NCBI RefSeq assembly: GCF_000512895.1
Contig: NZ_CP007033.1
Location: 2,591,001-2,655,000 of the forward strand
DNA from: Dehalobacter restrictus DSM 9455
GTDB taxonomy: Bacteria; Bacillota; Desulfitobacteriia; Desulfitobacteriales; Syntrophobotulaceae
Direction: 5' to 3'
DNA: 64,000 nt
The notes under the pieces were generated by a model. The model saw nothing but the letters and a program-made list of their open reading frames with translations. It ran no database searches and was not told the DNA's origin. The stretch's first letter is position 1; each line of letters opens with the position of its first letter. Positions 45,438-54,330 of this stretch are shown here, in pieces. A program made the translations under genes and the position numbers.

Positions 45438-47276
45438 CTAAGTTTTTATGGTCTTCCCAAAGTCAGGAAGAAGTGTCCTGATGGAAGTGTTGATTTCCTC
45501 CCTGTTCATATAGCTGCCACGCTCGCGTATTTTCTGCACCAGTCCTTCGATCGCCTCGTGATCAATATGGTTGGGCCTTGCTACGAAAATACGTTTATGT
45601 TTCGTTGCCGTCGTGCCTTCTTCCGAAGTCAGAATCTCTTCAAAAAGTTTCTCTCCGGGTCTCACGCCGGTAAACTCAACTTGAATATCTTTACCCGGTT
45701 CAAAACCTGATAAACGGATAAGGTCCTTGGCCAGATCAACGATCTTCACAGGCTTGCCCATATCAAGAATAAAGATTTCTCCGCCTGAGGCCATCGCGCC
45801 GGCCTGAATGACCAGTTGGCTTGCTTCGGGGATGGTCATAAAGTAACGGGTCATCCTAGGATCCGTTACCGTTACCGGTCCCCCCGCCATAATCTGCTTT
45901 TTAAATGTCGGGATGACGCTTCCACGGCTTCCGAGAACATTGCCAAAGCGAACGGCGACAAACTTGGTCTCAGATCTCTTGTCATAGTCCTGGATGACCA
46001 TCTCGGCCATCCTTTTAGATGCGCCCATGATACTGGTCGGATTAACCGCCTTATCGGTGGAGATCAGTACAAATGTCCTGACTCCGGTTTTGTCAGCCGC
46101 TGCGGCCAGATTGCTCGTGCCCATCACATTATTTTTCAATGCTTCCTCAGGATTTACCTCCATCAGTGGCACATGCTTGTGCGCAGCTGCATGGAAAACC
46201 ACGTAAGGCTTGTACTTTTCAAAAACAAGGTTAACCTTGCCGGCATCCTTAATATCAAAAATTTCCGTCACTATCGGGGAATTCTTCAACTCCTGCTCAA
46301 TATCAAAAATACAGTTTTCCCCGTGTCCGGCCAGAATAAGCTTTGAGGGGAAAAACTTGACAATCTGCCTGCAAAGTTCCGATCCGATGGAACCTCCGGC
46401 ACCGGTCACCAGAACAACCTGGTTTTTCAGGTAACCTGCCACCTCTTCCAAATCCACCGATACCTGTTCGCGCCCGAGCAGGTCTTCGACCTGTACTTCC
46501 CTTAAAGAACTCACCGTAATCTTGCCGCTCAGGATGTCGTATACGCCGGGCATAATCTTTAAGACCGCCCGTGTCTCCTTGCATATTTCCACGATCTCCC
46601 TGACAGTCTCTCCATCGGCAGAAGGGATCGCGATGATAATCTCATCAACAGCATAGTCCTCAACAATCCGCCGGATGTCGTCACGGGAACCCAACACCGG
46701 AAATCCTTGAACATGAAGATTAATTTTGCTTTTGCTGTCGTCAATAAAACCGACGGGTACACCTTCTTGAAAATCTCTTTTCTTGAGTTCACGCAAAGCA
46801 AGAACGCCTGCGTCACCGGCTCCGATAATGAGTACTTTTCGCTGCGATTTGTTGGACACGGCAAAAATAGTATTCTCCTGGCGCATCCTCTGGCTGAACC
46901 GGAGTCCGCCGATCAAAACAATCAGCATCAGCCAAAAGTAAATGCTGACCGAATGCGGAAGTCTGAGCGGGGAAATAAAATAGACCGCCATAACTGTAAA
47001 CGCTGCACCGACGGTTACAGCGTAGACGATAGAAAGAAGCTCTCTGACACTGGCATATCGCCAAATATTTTTATACAACCCAAAAAAGTGGAACGTTACG
47101 ATCAGCACGAAGGTTGATACGATCGCGGCATTCAAATAAGTACCCAAATATTTAACAAACTCCACCTGCAGATCAGCCTCTTCGGAAAGGCGCAGGTAGA
47201 AGCTTAAAAAAAGGGCAAGATTAATCAATAAAGCATCGGTAAGCATAAAAAATAGGGTACGTTTGGGATGTGCCAC
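45438..47276 (-). CDS. Membrane-bound UDP-sugar 4,6-dehydratase (PglF/CapD/WbpM-like)
   Basis: 612 residues: four N-terminal membrane helices (about residues 9-130), a CoA-binding-like Rossmann segment (VLIIGAGDAGVLALRELKKR) and a second NAD-binding domain (VLVTGAGGSIGSELCRQIVK). The active site has STDKAVNPTSIMGASKRM: Thr-Asp-Lys and a Met in place of the usual SDR Tyr, as in PglF and WbpM. It removes water from UDP-GlcNAc to give the 4-keto-6-deoxy sugar. GTG start behind AAGGTCGG. First gene of the cluster. Confidence 0.9.
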   Translation of the reverse strand: MAHPKRTLFFMLTDALLINLALFLSFYLRLSEEADLQVEFVKYLGTYLNAAIVSTFVLIVTFHFFGLYKNIWRYASVRELLSIVYAVTVGAAFTVMAVYFISPLRLPHSVSIYFWLMLIVLIGGLRFSQRMRQENTIFAVSNKSQRKVLIIGAGDAGVLALRELKKRDFQEGVPVGFIDDSKSKINLHVQGFPVLGSRDDIRRIVEDYAVDEIIIAIPSADGETVREIVEICKETRAVLKIMPGVYDILSGKITVSSLREVQVEDLLGREQVSVDLEEVAGYLKNQVVLVTGAGGSIGSELCRQIVKFFPSKLILAGHGENCIFDIEQELKNSPIVTEIFDIKDAGKVNLVFEKYKPYVVFHAAAHKHVPLMEVNPEEALKNNVMGTSNLAAAADKTGVRTFVLISTDKAVNPTSIMGASKRMAEMVIQDYDKRSETKFVAVRFGNVLGSRGSVIPTFKKQIMAGGPVTVTDPRMTRYFMTIPEASQLVIQAGAMASGGEIFILDMGKPVKIVDLAKDLIRLSGFEPGKDIQVEFTGVRPGEKLFEEILTSEEGTTATKHKRIFVARPNHIDHEAIEGLVQKIRERGSYMNREEINTSIRTLLPDFGKTIKT

Positions 47277-47356
47277 GCTATCAGTTCCGACCTTTCAGGA
47301 CATAATTCGTTTTCACCGTTTATCAGTTTACTACAGTTTTCCTCATTTTACAATTC

Positions 47357-47392
47357 AAAAGGGGGACAAAGATCCGTCTCCTTGTCCCCCCT
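47357..47392 (-). terminator. Terminator of the CWB2 transglycosylase gene
   Basis: The stem GGGGGACAAGG / CTTTGTCCCCC is closed by a GC-rich loop and on the minus strand is followed by TTTTGAATTG. It separates the polysaccharide genes from the upstream surface gene. Confidence 0.8.
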
Positions 47393-47396
47393 CCTG

Positions 47397-49046
47397 CTAT
47401 ATTTTAACCATCTGGTATTTGATCCGGATAATCGCATTGTCACTGATGACGGATTTGCCTCCGAAAACCACCAGTTCCACATCCGGCGAGATACTCTGAA
47501 AATATTTCTCGGTATCGGAACCGGCTGCAGGCCCTTCCGTCGGAATCAGCAACAGCGGCGCATCCGTATTAGCAGCAAGCGCTGCTCCCGCCAAAGCATC
47601 CGGGAAACCCTCCCCGGTCGCCAGGTAGATCTTCTGGGCATCGGGATACAGGGACTGCACGACTGTAAGCGAAGTATTGTAGCGGTTATTACCGGCAAAA
47701 CGCCGGACTTTGTCCGCAGAGAGACCTGCGATACCGGTGATGCTGCCGGCGACCCCGGCAGATACCGCACCCTCCCCACCGGCAATATATAGCTCAGACG
47801 GTTTCAGGGTCTGTAGAAGTTCTGCGGTGGCCTGCGGCAGGCTGTCTTTTGCCGTCAATAGCAGCGGATATCCTTTGGCTGCGGCAGCTGAAGCAATACC
47901 TAAAGCATCCGGGAAATTTGATCCGGTCGCCACAGCAACTCCGCTGCCCTCAGGAAAATGAGACGCAATGAGCGCTGCGGTCTCATATCTGTCCTGACCC
48001 GCTATTCGCTCAAAATCTTCTGTCCAGGAAACAACTTCCTTCAGCCTGTTCTCCACCCGGGATGATAACGCAGTCTCACCGCCAAGAATAATCACTTTCA
48101 GTGGTTTCAGAACGGTTAAAGCGACTTCCACCCGCTGGTCAAGCTGATCCTTTGAAGTAAGAAGAATTGGCGCATGATTCTGTTTCGCCAGGGATACCCC
48201 GGCTAAGGCGTCTGCGAAAGCATCGGATCTCGCGATGACGACCGTCTCACAGCCGTAAGGCCACCCTTCATAAGCAATTTTTACAGCTGTGTCAATCCGG
48301 TCTATGCCGGAAATTCTTTTCACAGTTGAAAGCAGCAAATTGTTTTGACTCCTGGAGATCATGGGAAGGCCCAGCGTGTAACCGGCATAGTGAACCGGTT
48401 CGGGCGTTTTCCAGACAGAATTCTTTGACGGCAGTGTACCCGCCGGCAGCAGTGACTTCGACACCGGTGTGATACTGACGGGATCAGTCAGGCCCTCATA
48501 ATAATCAGTGGCAATCAGTTTCAAGATTTTATCCTGATAGGCTACCCTGCCTGAAGCAGCCGCAGTATTCGGATTATTGGTGATGGACCAGCTGTTGTAA
48601 GCCCAAATCGCAAAATACCAGTTTTCCAGTTTTCCGGGGTCGCCGTCTCCGATGGTCGGCGTCATATTCCACTTGGATTTCAGGACTTCAGCCCCGTAGG
48701 CAATATTATAGGCAATATCCGTTTTCAGGTGGTTAATCGTCTCCGAATCGGAAGGATCATATACCCCAATCTGCATAATGCCGAGGTAAGGCCTGCTGCC
48801 TGAGCCCCCCGTCACAACATTGCCCGAACTGTTCCATTGACGCCAGCCTGATTCTTTGAACGCAATCGCTTTGAGGATCTCCGCAGGGACTTTCTCCTCC
48901 AGGGCCACCTGGTCAAAGATCCGGGATATCTCCTCGGGAGTAGGATTCTGGTTTGCTGCCTGAACAGGCAGCGGCCTGGCCGGGATCAGCAGCAAAATGC
49001 TGAAAAGCACGGCCAGGAATAACCGGATATATTTTTTCGAACGCAT
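47397..49046 (-). CDS. Lytic transglycosylase-like protein with three CWB2 repeats
   Basis: This 549-residue protein has a signal peptide (FLAVLFSILLLIPARPLPVQ), an SLT-like domain (~35-185) with the likely catalytic Glu65 in AFKESGWRQW and YLGIMQIGVYD, and three CWB2 repeats (~244-549; VKRISGIDRIDTAVKIAYEG first). It cuts, or at least binds, peptidoglycan glycan strands and is held at the wall. A very close paralogue is at 49493. GGAGGTAATTA precedes the ATG. Confidence 0.9.
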   Translation of the reverse strand: MRSKKYIRLFLAVLFSILLLIPARPLPVQAANQNPTPEEISRIFDQVALEEKVPAEILKAIAFKESGWRQWNSSGNVVTGGSGSRPYLGIMQIGVYDPSDSETINHLKTDIAYNIAYGAEVLKSKWNMTPTIGDGDPGKLENWYFAIWAYNSWSITNNPNTAAASGRVAYQDKILKLIATDYYEGLTDPVSITPVSKSLLPAGTLPSKNSVWKTPEPVHYAGYTLGLPMISRSQNNLLLSTVKRISGIDRIDTAVKIAYEGWPYGCETVVIARSDAFADALAGVSLAKQNHAPILLTSKDQLDQRVEVALTVLKPLKVIILGGETALSSRVENRLKEVVSWTEDFERIAGQDRYETAALIASHFPEGSGVAVATGSNFPDALGIASAAAAKGYPLLLTAKDSLPQATAELLQTLKPSELYIAGGEGAVSAGVAGSITGIAGLSADKVRRFAGNNRYNTSLTVVQSLYPDAQKIYLATGEGFPDALAGAALAANTDAPLLLIPTEGPAAGSDTEKYFQSISPDVELVVFGGKSVISDNAIIRIKYQMVKI

Positions 49047-49077
49047 TAATTACCTCCTAATCAGAAACACAGAAACC

Positions 49078-49200
49078 GCCGCTCCTTACCATCCATGGCC
49101 CCGGCAGCTCTTTGCCGTCCGTGGCAACGCTGCACCAGTCTATCCTTGGACATCGCGGCATTAGACCAGTCAAATGCTTTGTCATCCTGACGCATTCGAC
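49078..49200 (-). repeat. Degenerate piece of the palindromic repeat family
   Basis: On the minus strand it reads CTAATGCCGCGATGTCCAAG then GGCCATGGATGGTAAGGAGC, which matches the inner parts CTAATGTCGCGATGCC and GCCATGGATGGCAAGGAGCG of copy 1. The terminal inverted repeats are not preserved. Confidence 0.5.
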
Positions 49201-49336
49201 ACCAGGCACATCGTATGCCATCTTCGTAGCCGTCACAAAACTTGAAAGAAGTTTAGAGTAAATAAGTTCGTCTTAGAGACAGATTTTCCTTCCCCAAAAT
49301 TTTTCCAAATGGCTGAAAGCCGCATAAACGCTCATA

Positions 49337-49372
49337 AACAAAATTCCGACAAGAAGTGCTGCTTGCCGGAAA
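49337..49372 (-). terminator. Terminator downstream of the second transglycosylase gene
   Basis: On the minus strand the stem TTCCGGCAAG / CTTGTCGGAA has an 8-nt loop and is followed by TTTTGTT. It is 120 bp after the stop codon at 49493. Confidence 0.7.
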
Positions 49373-49492
49373 AGGTCAATATTATTCCATTTAATGGATG
49401 ATCTTGCTTGCAAACCTTCTCATCAAATTGACTGGTTATGGACTGATTATTAACAGATTCTTGACGAATCTATCATTGATTTATGGATTGAA

Positions 49493-51121
49493 TCACATCT
49501 GTCTGAGTAAATATTTTACGCGGGTAACCGTATATTCCGAAATGGAAGCTTCCGGGCCGATCACTTTAACATTTGTAGAAGAAGCCATCTTTTTTAGATA
49601 ATTTTCTGTTGGCCCGTTTGTCGTGAATCCCTGCGGAGAAATCAGCAATAGACAGGCATTCTTCGTTGCAGCCAGGGCGCCAGCGGCGAGAGGATCTGCA
49701 AAATCGAGTCCGGTAGCCATATAAATCTCCTGCGTACTGGGAAAGAACGCTTCCGCAATCATCACCGAAGTCTCATAACGGTTGCTCCCGGCAAAACGAA
49801 CAATATTCCCCGCAGACAATCCGGTTGTCTGGGTCAGGGCTGTCACTACTTCAGCAGTAATGACTTTTTCCCCGCCGCCAATATAGATCTTTCCCGGTGA
49901 ACGTTTGCTTAAGTCCTGTCTTGTAACCTCAGGCAGGCTCCGGGTTGAAGTCAGCAGCAGAGGCATTTCGTTGGCAGCTGCAGCTGTGGCCAGACTTAAC
50001 GCATCCGGGAAATCCAGACCCGTAGCAATAGCCACGCTGGCATCTTTGGGAAAATCAGCGGCAATCCGTACCGCTGTCTGATAACGGTCCGCCCCGGCAA
50101 TCCGAGAAACATCAGAGGTCCAGGTCAAAACGGCCTTGAGTCTAGTCTCAACTGGTTTGCTGACAGCCGTCTCTCCACCCAGAATAATCACTTTTGCCGG
50201 CTTTAAGGTATTCAACACCTCAATGACACCTTGATCAAGTTGATCCGGGCTCGTAAGCAAAATCGGTGCGTTATATTTTTTAGCCAGAGGTACGCCGGCC
50301 AGAGCATCAGGAAATGCATCTGAACGGGTAAGAATGACGGTCTGGGCACCACTCGCCCATCCGTTCAAGGCAATTTGATTGACCGTGTCTATCCTGTTCT
50401 GACCTGAGATTCGGGTGGTTGTGCCAACTGTGCTGGAAGTCAAGTCTCCCAGGGTATACGGTTCAGGTGTATTCCAGATCTGACTGCTGCTCGGAAGCGT
50501 GCCAAGCGGCAGAAGTTCGGCGGGAACCGGCGTAATTTGGACAGGTACGACAATACCCGGAAAATATGCTGTTGCGGCTTTGCGAATGATCGCGTCCTGA
50601 TAAGCTACCTCGCCTCTGGCAGCAGCATTATTCGGGTTGTTGTACGCCAACCAGCCATGATAGGCCCAAAGCGCAAAATACCAATTCTCCAGCTTGTTAC
50701 GGTCCCCATCACCAATCTTCGGCGTCATCTGCCATTTTTCATTCAGCAGTTCCGCACCGCGGGAAATATTATAGTCGATATCATATTTAAGTTTATTAAC
50801 TTTTTCGGTATCTCCAGGATCATAACTGGTAACCTGCATGATTCCGAGGGCAGGATTCGAGGTGCCGTCTGTGCTGCCGGTTACCACTTCACCATTTTGA
50901 TCGAATTGTCTCCAACCCGATTCACAATAGGCAATTGTTTTTAGCAGTACGCTCGGAATTCCTTTGCTTCTGGAAATCGTCTCAAGCTTCTGAGCAACGA
51001 CCTCCCGGGAAGGATTCTGGTACGTCTGAATCTCTGCCCCAGATGCCCCGGAACTATAGACCGGCAAAAACAATATTACGATCAGCAGAACCGCAAGCGC
51101 TCCCGGCTTTCTCTTGAACAT
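49493..51121 (-). CDS. Lytic transglycosylase-like protein with three CWB2 repeats (paralogue)
   Basis: 542 residues with the same layout as the gene at 47397: signal peptide (LAVLLIVILFLPVYSSG), SLT-like domain with Glu67 in AYCESGWRQF and LGIMQVTSYDPGD, and three CWB2 repeats (~240-542). The linker TPVPAELLPLGTLPSSSQIW is also shared, so the two arose by tandem duplication. A GGGGAGAG site precedes ATG. Confidence 0.9.
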   Translation of the reverse strand: MFKRKPGALAVLLIVILFLPVYSSGASGAEIQTYQNPSREVVAQKLETISRSKGIPSVLLKTIAYCESGWRQFDQNGEVVTGSTDGTSNPALGIMQVTSYDPGDTEKVNKLKYDIDYNISRGAELLNEKWQMTPKIGDGDRNKLENWYFALWAYHGWLAYNNPNNAAARGEVAYQDAIIRKAATAYFPGIVVPVQITPVPAELLPLGTLPSSSQIWNTPEPYTLGDLTSSTVGTTTRISGQNRIDTVNQIALNGWASGAQTVILTRSDAFPDALAGVPLAKKYNAPILLTSPDQLDQGVIEVLNTLKPAKVIILGGETAVSKPVETRLKAVLTWTSDVSRIAGADRYQTAVRIAADFPKDASVAIATGLDFPDALSLATAAAANEMPLLLTSTRSLPEVTRQDLSKRSPGKIYIGGGEKVITAEVVTALTQTTGLSAGNIVRFAGSNRYETSVMIAEAFFPSTQEIYMATGLDFADPLAAGALAATKNACLLLISPQGFTTNGPTENYLKKMASSTNVKVIGPEASISEYTVTRVKYLLRQM

Positions 51122-51214
51122 CCGTTTCTCTCCCCGTCTTAATCTTTTTAAGACTTATCTTCTCAGCTCCTAGAATTCGCCATCGTTCAGTTAAATCCTG
51201 CAATATTTTGCCGG

Positions 51215-51889
51215 CTATATTGCCGTTTCGCCCGTAATCAGCCAGCTCTGACCAATTTTAATCAGATTCGCCCTGACATGCACCTGATGTTCCTGCTCTT
51301 CCCCCAAAGGATACTGCTCGTCCAAGTCGTAATCTCTGGCCGTGTAACGGTAAACAGCATTAACTGTCGCCGAAAGCTTGTCGGCAGATTCGATTTGCAC
51401 GTCATCAAAAATAATATTGCCTACATCCAGTCCGATTCCTCTGGAAATAAATCCTTCCGCTTTCTGGATATGCTTCTCCATCAGTTCTCCAGTGTAGGCA
51501 TTGGCAATCGCAATTCTGAACGCAGTCATATCTTTGGCCTTCCAGGCATCAAAGAGTATTCCCAGACCCTGTTTATACTGTGCAATAACCGCTTCCTGTT
51601 CTGCCTCAGTCAAGGCGCTTGTGCTTTCGTCAGTACTGTTATTTGTACTGTCATTTGTACCATCAGCTATGCCGTCAACAATGCCATTTCCTTCGATAGA
51701 CAAGTCCGGAAGAGCATTCTGAACAGCATCACCGTTCTGAACGGTGCCTACCTTGGCCGCGTTGTCCTTTTCAGCCGGAGAATTTACTTCCGGGTTCAAA
51801 GTCGTTGACCATAAAAAGTACCCCCCTGCGCCGAGGCACACCCCCAGAACAAATACCAGTACTGTGATCAACCAAAATTTTTTACGCAT
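51215..51889 (-). CDS. Membrane-anchored extracellular protein of unknown function
   Basis: 224 residues: one N-terminal membrane helix (FWLITVLVFVLGVCLGAGGY), then an Asn/Thr/Ser/Asp-rich linker (~45-95) and a C-terminal domain (~100-224) beginning AVIAQYKQGLGILFDAWKAK and ending IGQSWLITGETAI. The C-terminal part looks like an NTF2/SnoaL-like alpha-beta domain, from pattern only. Two such proteins are side by side (see 52252). GAGGGG site. Confidence 0.65.
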   Translation of the reverse strand: MRKKFWLITVLVFVLGVCLGAGGYFLWSTTLNPEVNSPAEKDNAAKVGTVQNGDAVQNALPDLSIEGNGIVDGIADGTNDSTNNSTDESTSALTEAEQEAVIAQYKQGLGILFDAWKAKDMTAFRIAIANAYTGELMEKHIQKAEGFISRGIGLDVGNIIFDDVQIESADKLSATVNAVYRYTARDYDLDEQYPLGEEQEHQVHVRANLIKIGQSWLITGETAI

Positions 51890-51912
51890 AAAATCACAAT
51901 CCCCTCAATAAT

Positions 51913-51943
51913 GGATAGAATGGTAACTATTTCCATTCTATCC
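51913..51943. promoter_or_regulatory. Perfect inverted repeat upstream of the membrane-anchored protein gene
   Basis: GGATAGAATGG and CCATTCTATCC are an 11-bp inverted repeat with a 9-nt loop, 24 bp upstream of the start codon at 51889. On neither strand is it followed by a T run, so it looks more like an operator or leader hairpin than a terminator. Confidence 0.5.
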
Positions 51944-51998
51944 GTTCTACGGGGATTTTAAACATGGTTCAGCCTATTTTTATTACAGGACTGTGGAC

Positions 51999-52133
51999 CT
52001 ATTCTTCCTTATCCAATCTCTTCATAATTACGGACAAGGCTCCGACCCCCAATTGAATCAGGGAAGGGAAGCTCTCAAAATACCCCAGCGCCGTGCCCAG
52101 AGAGCCAAAATGAATCAACAGAATAAACAGCAT
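51999..52133 (-). CDS. Possible small membrane protein (44 aa)
   Basis: A short frame from ATG at 52133 giving one hydrophobic helix (MLFILLIHFGSLGTALGYF) and a short Lys/Glu tail. The coding pattern is plausible, but no ribosome site is visible, and the upstream terminator at 52153 leaves no obvious promoter. It could be the 3' remnant of a larger gene. Confidence 0.35.
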   Translation of the reverse strand: MLFILLIHFGSLGTALGYFESFPSLIQLGVGALSVIMKRLDKEE

Positions 52134-52152
52134 AATGACAAGGTTAAAAATC

Positions 52153-52203
52153 AAAAAAAGTTATCCTAATCTCATGGAGGTTTGAGACAGGATAACTTTT
52201 TTA
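52153..52203. terminator. Bidirectional terminator
   Basis: The 14-bp perfect stem AAAAAAGTTATCCT / AGGATAACTTTTTT with a ~21-nt loop and A/T runs on both sides ends the gene at 52252. Confidence 0.88.
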
Positions 52204-52251
52204 GAAGCGCTTCAAATGTTGTTTCAGGCGCCCATCAATGCATTAGGAATG

Positions 52252-53031
52252 CTATTCAGAACGTTTCGTGGCAAAAGGAGTTGCCCCGTAAACCTTGGAA
52301 CTCATATCATCCCGCAGCAGATGCGCGTCCAAATCATGAATCTCGAGATGGAATTGTTCAATTCTTACTTTGTCCTTACTGTCAAAGGCATCGATCCCTC
52401 TATTCAGAAGATTTCTGAAATATACATCAAAGGTTGACGCCTGACTGGAATTGACCTCATTTTCCATTTGCTTTTCCCATAAGGTCTTATGGAAAACAAT
52501 GTACTTCTTAATATCCTGTTCGTTCATCTGAGGCCCTGCGGTGACACCGTACAGATAACCATCCGTGTACTGGTGGATGTTCCAGGCGGCTCCGAAGGCA
52601 AGAGTCCTGGATGCATCGCTGAGCGCTCTCTCGCCAAAATACTCCTCAAGCGAAGGCGCAATATTCAAAAGACTCAGATCCGGTTCCCTGTACTTTTTGA
52701 CTTCATTCGTGCTGCTGGCAGAATCGTCTGTGCCGTCAGCCTGATTGGGTGCTGTAACGGTATCTCCTGCAGTACCTTCTGCAGCCGGTGTTCCCCCGGT
52801 ATTGGGTGAAACCGTACTTTCTTCACCCTGAGCAATGGTCTGATCAGCATCCGTCTCTCCACCGGCATAATTGACCGGGGGCGTCTGGATAACCACTTGG
52901 TCCTCTGGTCCAACTACCTGGCCACGAAATACTTTCCAGGCAGTGGGCCCATAAATTCCGCCAATAATGATTACCCCCGCCAGAACAACAGCCCCTGCAA
53001 GAGTTAGGATGCTTTTGCGGCTGAAATTCAT
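52252..53031 (-). CDS. Membrane-anchored extracellular protein of unknown function
   Basis: 259 residues with one N-terminal helix (ILTLAGAVVLAGVIIIGGIY), a Thr/Ala/Gly/Asp-rich linker (~50-105) and a C-terminal helical domain beginning REPDLSLLNIAPSLEEYFGE. It has the same anchor-linker-domain architecture as the neighbour at 51215, but the domain is different by eye. AAGGAGGAAAAAGG before ATG. No family recognised. Confidence 0.65.
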   Translation of the reverse strand: MNFSRKSILTLAGAVVLAGVIIIGGIYGPTAWKVFRGQVVGPEDQVVIQTPPVNYAGGETDADQTIAQGEESTVSPNTGGTPAAEGTAGDTVTAPNQADGTDDSASSTNEVKKYREPDLSLLNIAPSLEEYFGERALSDASRTLAFGAAWNIHQYTDGYLYGVTAGPQMNEQDIKKYIVFHKTLWEKQMENEVNSSQASTFDVYFRNLLNRGIDAFDSKDKVRIEQFHLEIHDLDAHLLRDDMSSKVYGATPFATKRSE

Positions 53032-53184
53032 CCTTTTTCCTCCTTACTATAGGTATTTTCTGTATAATATTACCAATAGCAAAGAGAAAAGCTTGTCACA
53101 TTGAGGATAGTAAACAACCTATTTTCTGTGAAAGTACTTTATTTTCCGCCGTTTTTTCCGGGCAGCATCCATTTACTTACCCGG

Positions 53185-54141
53185 TTAACTGTAATTCTTC
53201 TTAATATCATAAAGTTTGTCCAAATTATTGCCTGCTGAAAGCAGGCGAAGCTCCTGACCTTCTTTCTGATACCGGCTGACAATATCGGTCAGATAATCCA
53301 TCAGGCTTTCGCCAATTTCTTCATGTCTTAACGCAAATTCAATGGTTGCTCTGACAAAACCAAGTTTGTCCCCGACATCATATCTTTTCCCTTCAAAATT
53401 GTAGGCATACACATCCTGAACCTTGCTCAACTGCGCAATTGCATCCGTCAGCTGAATTTCTCCATTTCTTCCCGGAGGCAATTCCGCGAGGATATCAAAA
53501 ATTTCCGGATTAAGAATATACCGGCCCATGATCGCAAGCGGAATATCAGGCGCTTCCTCCGGGGTCGGCTTTTCAAACATGGCTTCCGCCTTGTACAGTC
53601 TCGGAGATATTCTGCTGCCATCAATAATCCCGTATTTGGACACTTCTGCCGGCAGTACTTCCTGTACGCCAATCAGATTGCTGTTATAAAGCTCGTAGTA
53701 CCTAATCATTTGTTTCAGACAAGGCTCTTCCGAATAGATCACGTCGTCTCCCAAAAGAACGGCAAACGGCTCATTGCCAATAAATCTTCTGGCACTGTAG
53801 ACGGCATGACCAAGCCCCAGAGCTTCTTTTTGGCGGACATAATGGATATCGACCATCTCAGCAATATGTTTGACCATATCGAGCAATTCGGACTTTTCTC
53901 CGTTTTTTAGAAATAGTTCAAGTTCTACAGAACGGTCAAAATGATCCTCAATGGCTCTTTTGTTTCTTCCTGTGACAATAATGACATCTTCAATACCGGA
54001 TTGAACCGCTTCTTCAATGATGTACTGAATGGTCGGTTTGTCTACGATTGGCAGCATTTCTTTGGGTTGAGCTTTGGTCGCAGGAAGAAATCTTGTACCC
54101 AATCCAGCCGCGGGTATGACTGCTTTACGAATTTTCTGCAA
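53185..54141 (-). CDS. galU: UTP-glucose-1-phosphate uridylyltransferase
   Basis: 318 residues starting TTG (AAGGAGGAAAAATC before it). It has the nucleotidyl transferase signature [39 protein letters not shown] and [20 protein letters not shown]. It makes UDP-glucose, the donor for glycans and for the glycolipid synthase at 55865. Length and motifs are normal. It stands alone, ~150 bp from its neighbours. Confidence 0.95.
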   Translation of the reverse strand: MQKIRKAVIPAAGLGTRFLPATKAQPKEMLPIVDKPTIQYIIEEAVQSGIEDVIIVTGRNKRAIEDHFDRSVELELFLKNGEKSELLDMVKHIAEMVDIHYVRQKEALGLGHAVYSARRFIGNEPFAVLLGDDVIYSEEPCLKQMIRYYELYNSNLIGVQEVLPAEVSKYGIIDGSRISPRLYKAEAMFEKPTPEEAPDIPLAIMGRYILNPEIFDILAELPPGRNGEIQLTDAIAQLSKVQDVYAYNFEGKRYDVGDKLGFVRATIEFALRHEEIGESLMDYLTDIVSRYQKEGQELRLLSAGNNLDKLYDIKKNYS

Positions 54142-54245
54142 GATTTTTCCTCCTTTTTTTTATTGTTGCTTTGGTTGTTTTTGAACAATCCGAGTTTAGT
54201 ATGCCGAATTTATCTTACTTTTATGTTTTTTTCTGAATGGACGTC

Positions 54246-54278
54246 AAACGCCTCAAATGATTACTCAATGAGGCGTTT
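54246..54278. terminator. Hairpin after clpP
   Basis: AAACGCCTCA and TGAGGCGTTT form a 10-bp stem with a 13-nt loop between clpP and galU, both on the minus strand. The tail is not T-rich, so it may be a weak terminator. Confidence 0.5.
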
Positions 54279-54330
54279 CCGATATCCAGGATTTTCTTCA
54301 GGGTTTTTTATGAAATTTTTTTAAGAGATT

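Larger units (their letters stand above)
49047..49492. other. Gene-free stretch with repeat remnant and terminator
   Basis: 446 bp without a gene. A degenerate repeat piece lies at 49078-49200 and a terminator at 49337-49372. Nothing else is seen. Confidence 0.6.
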
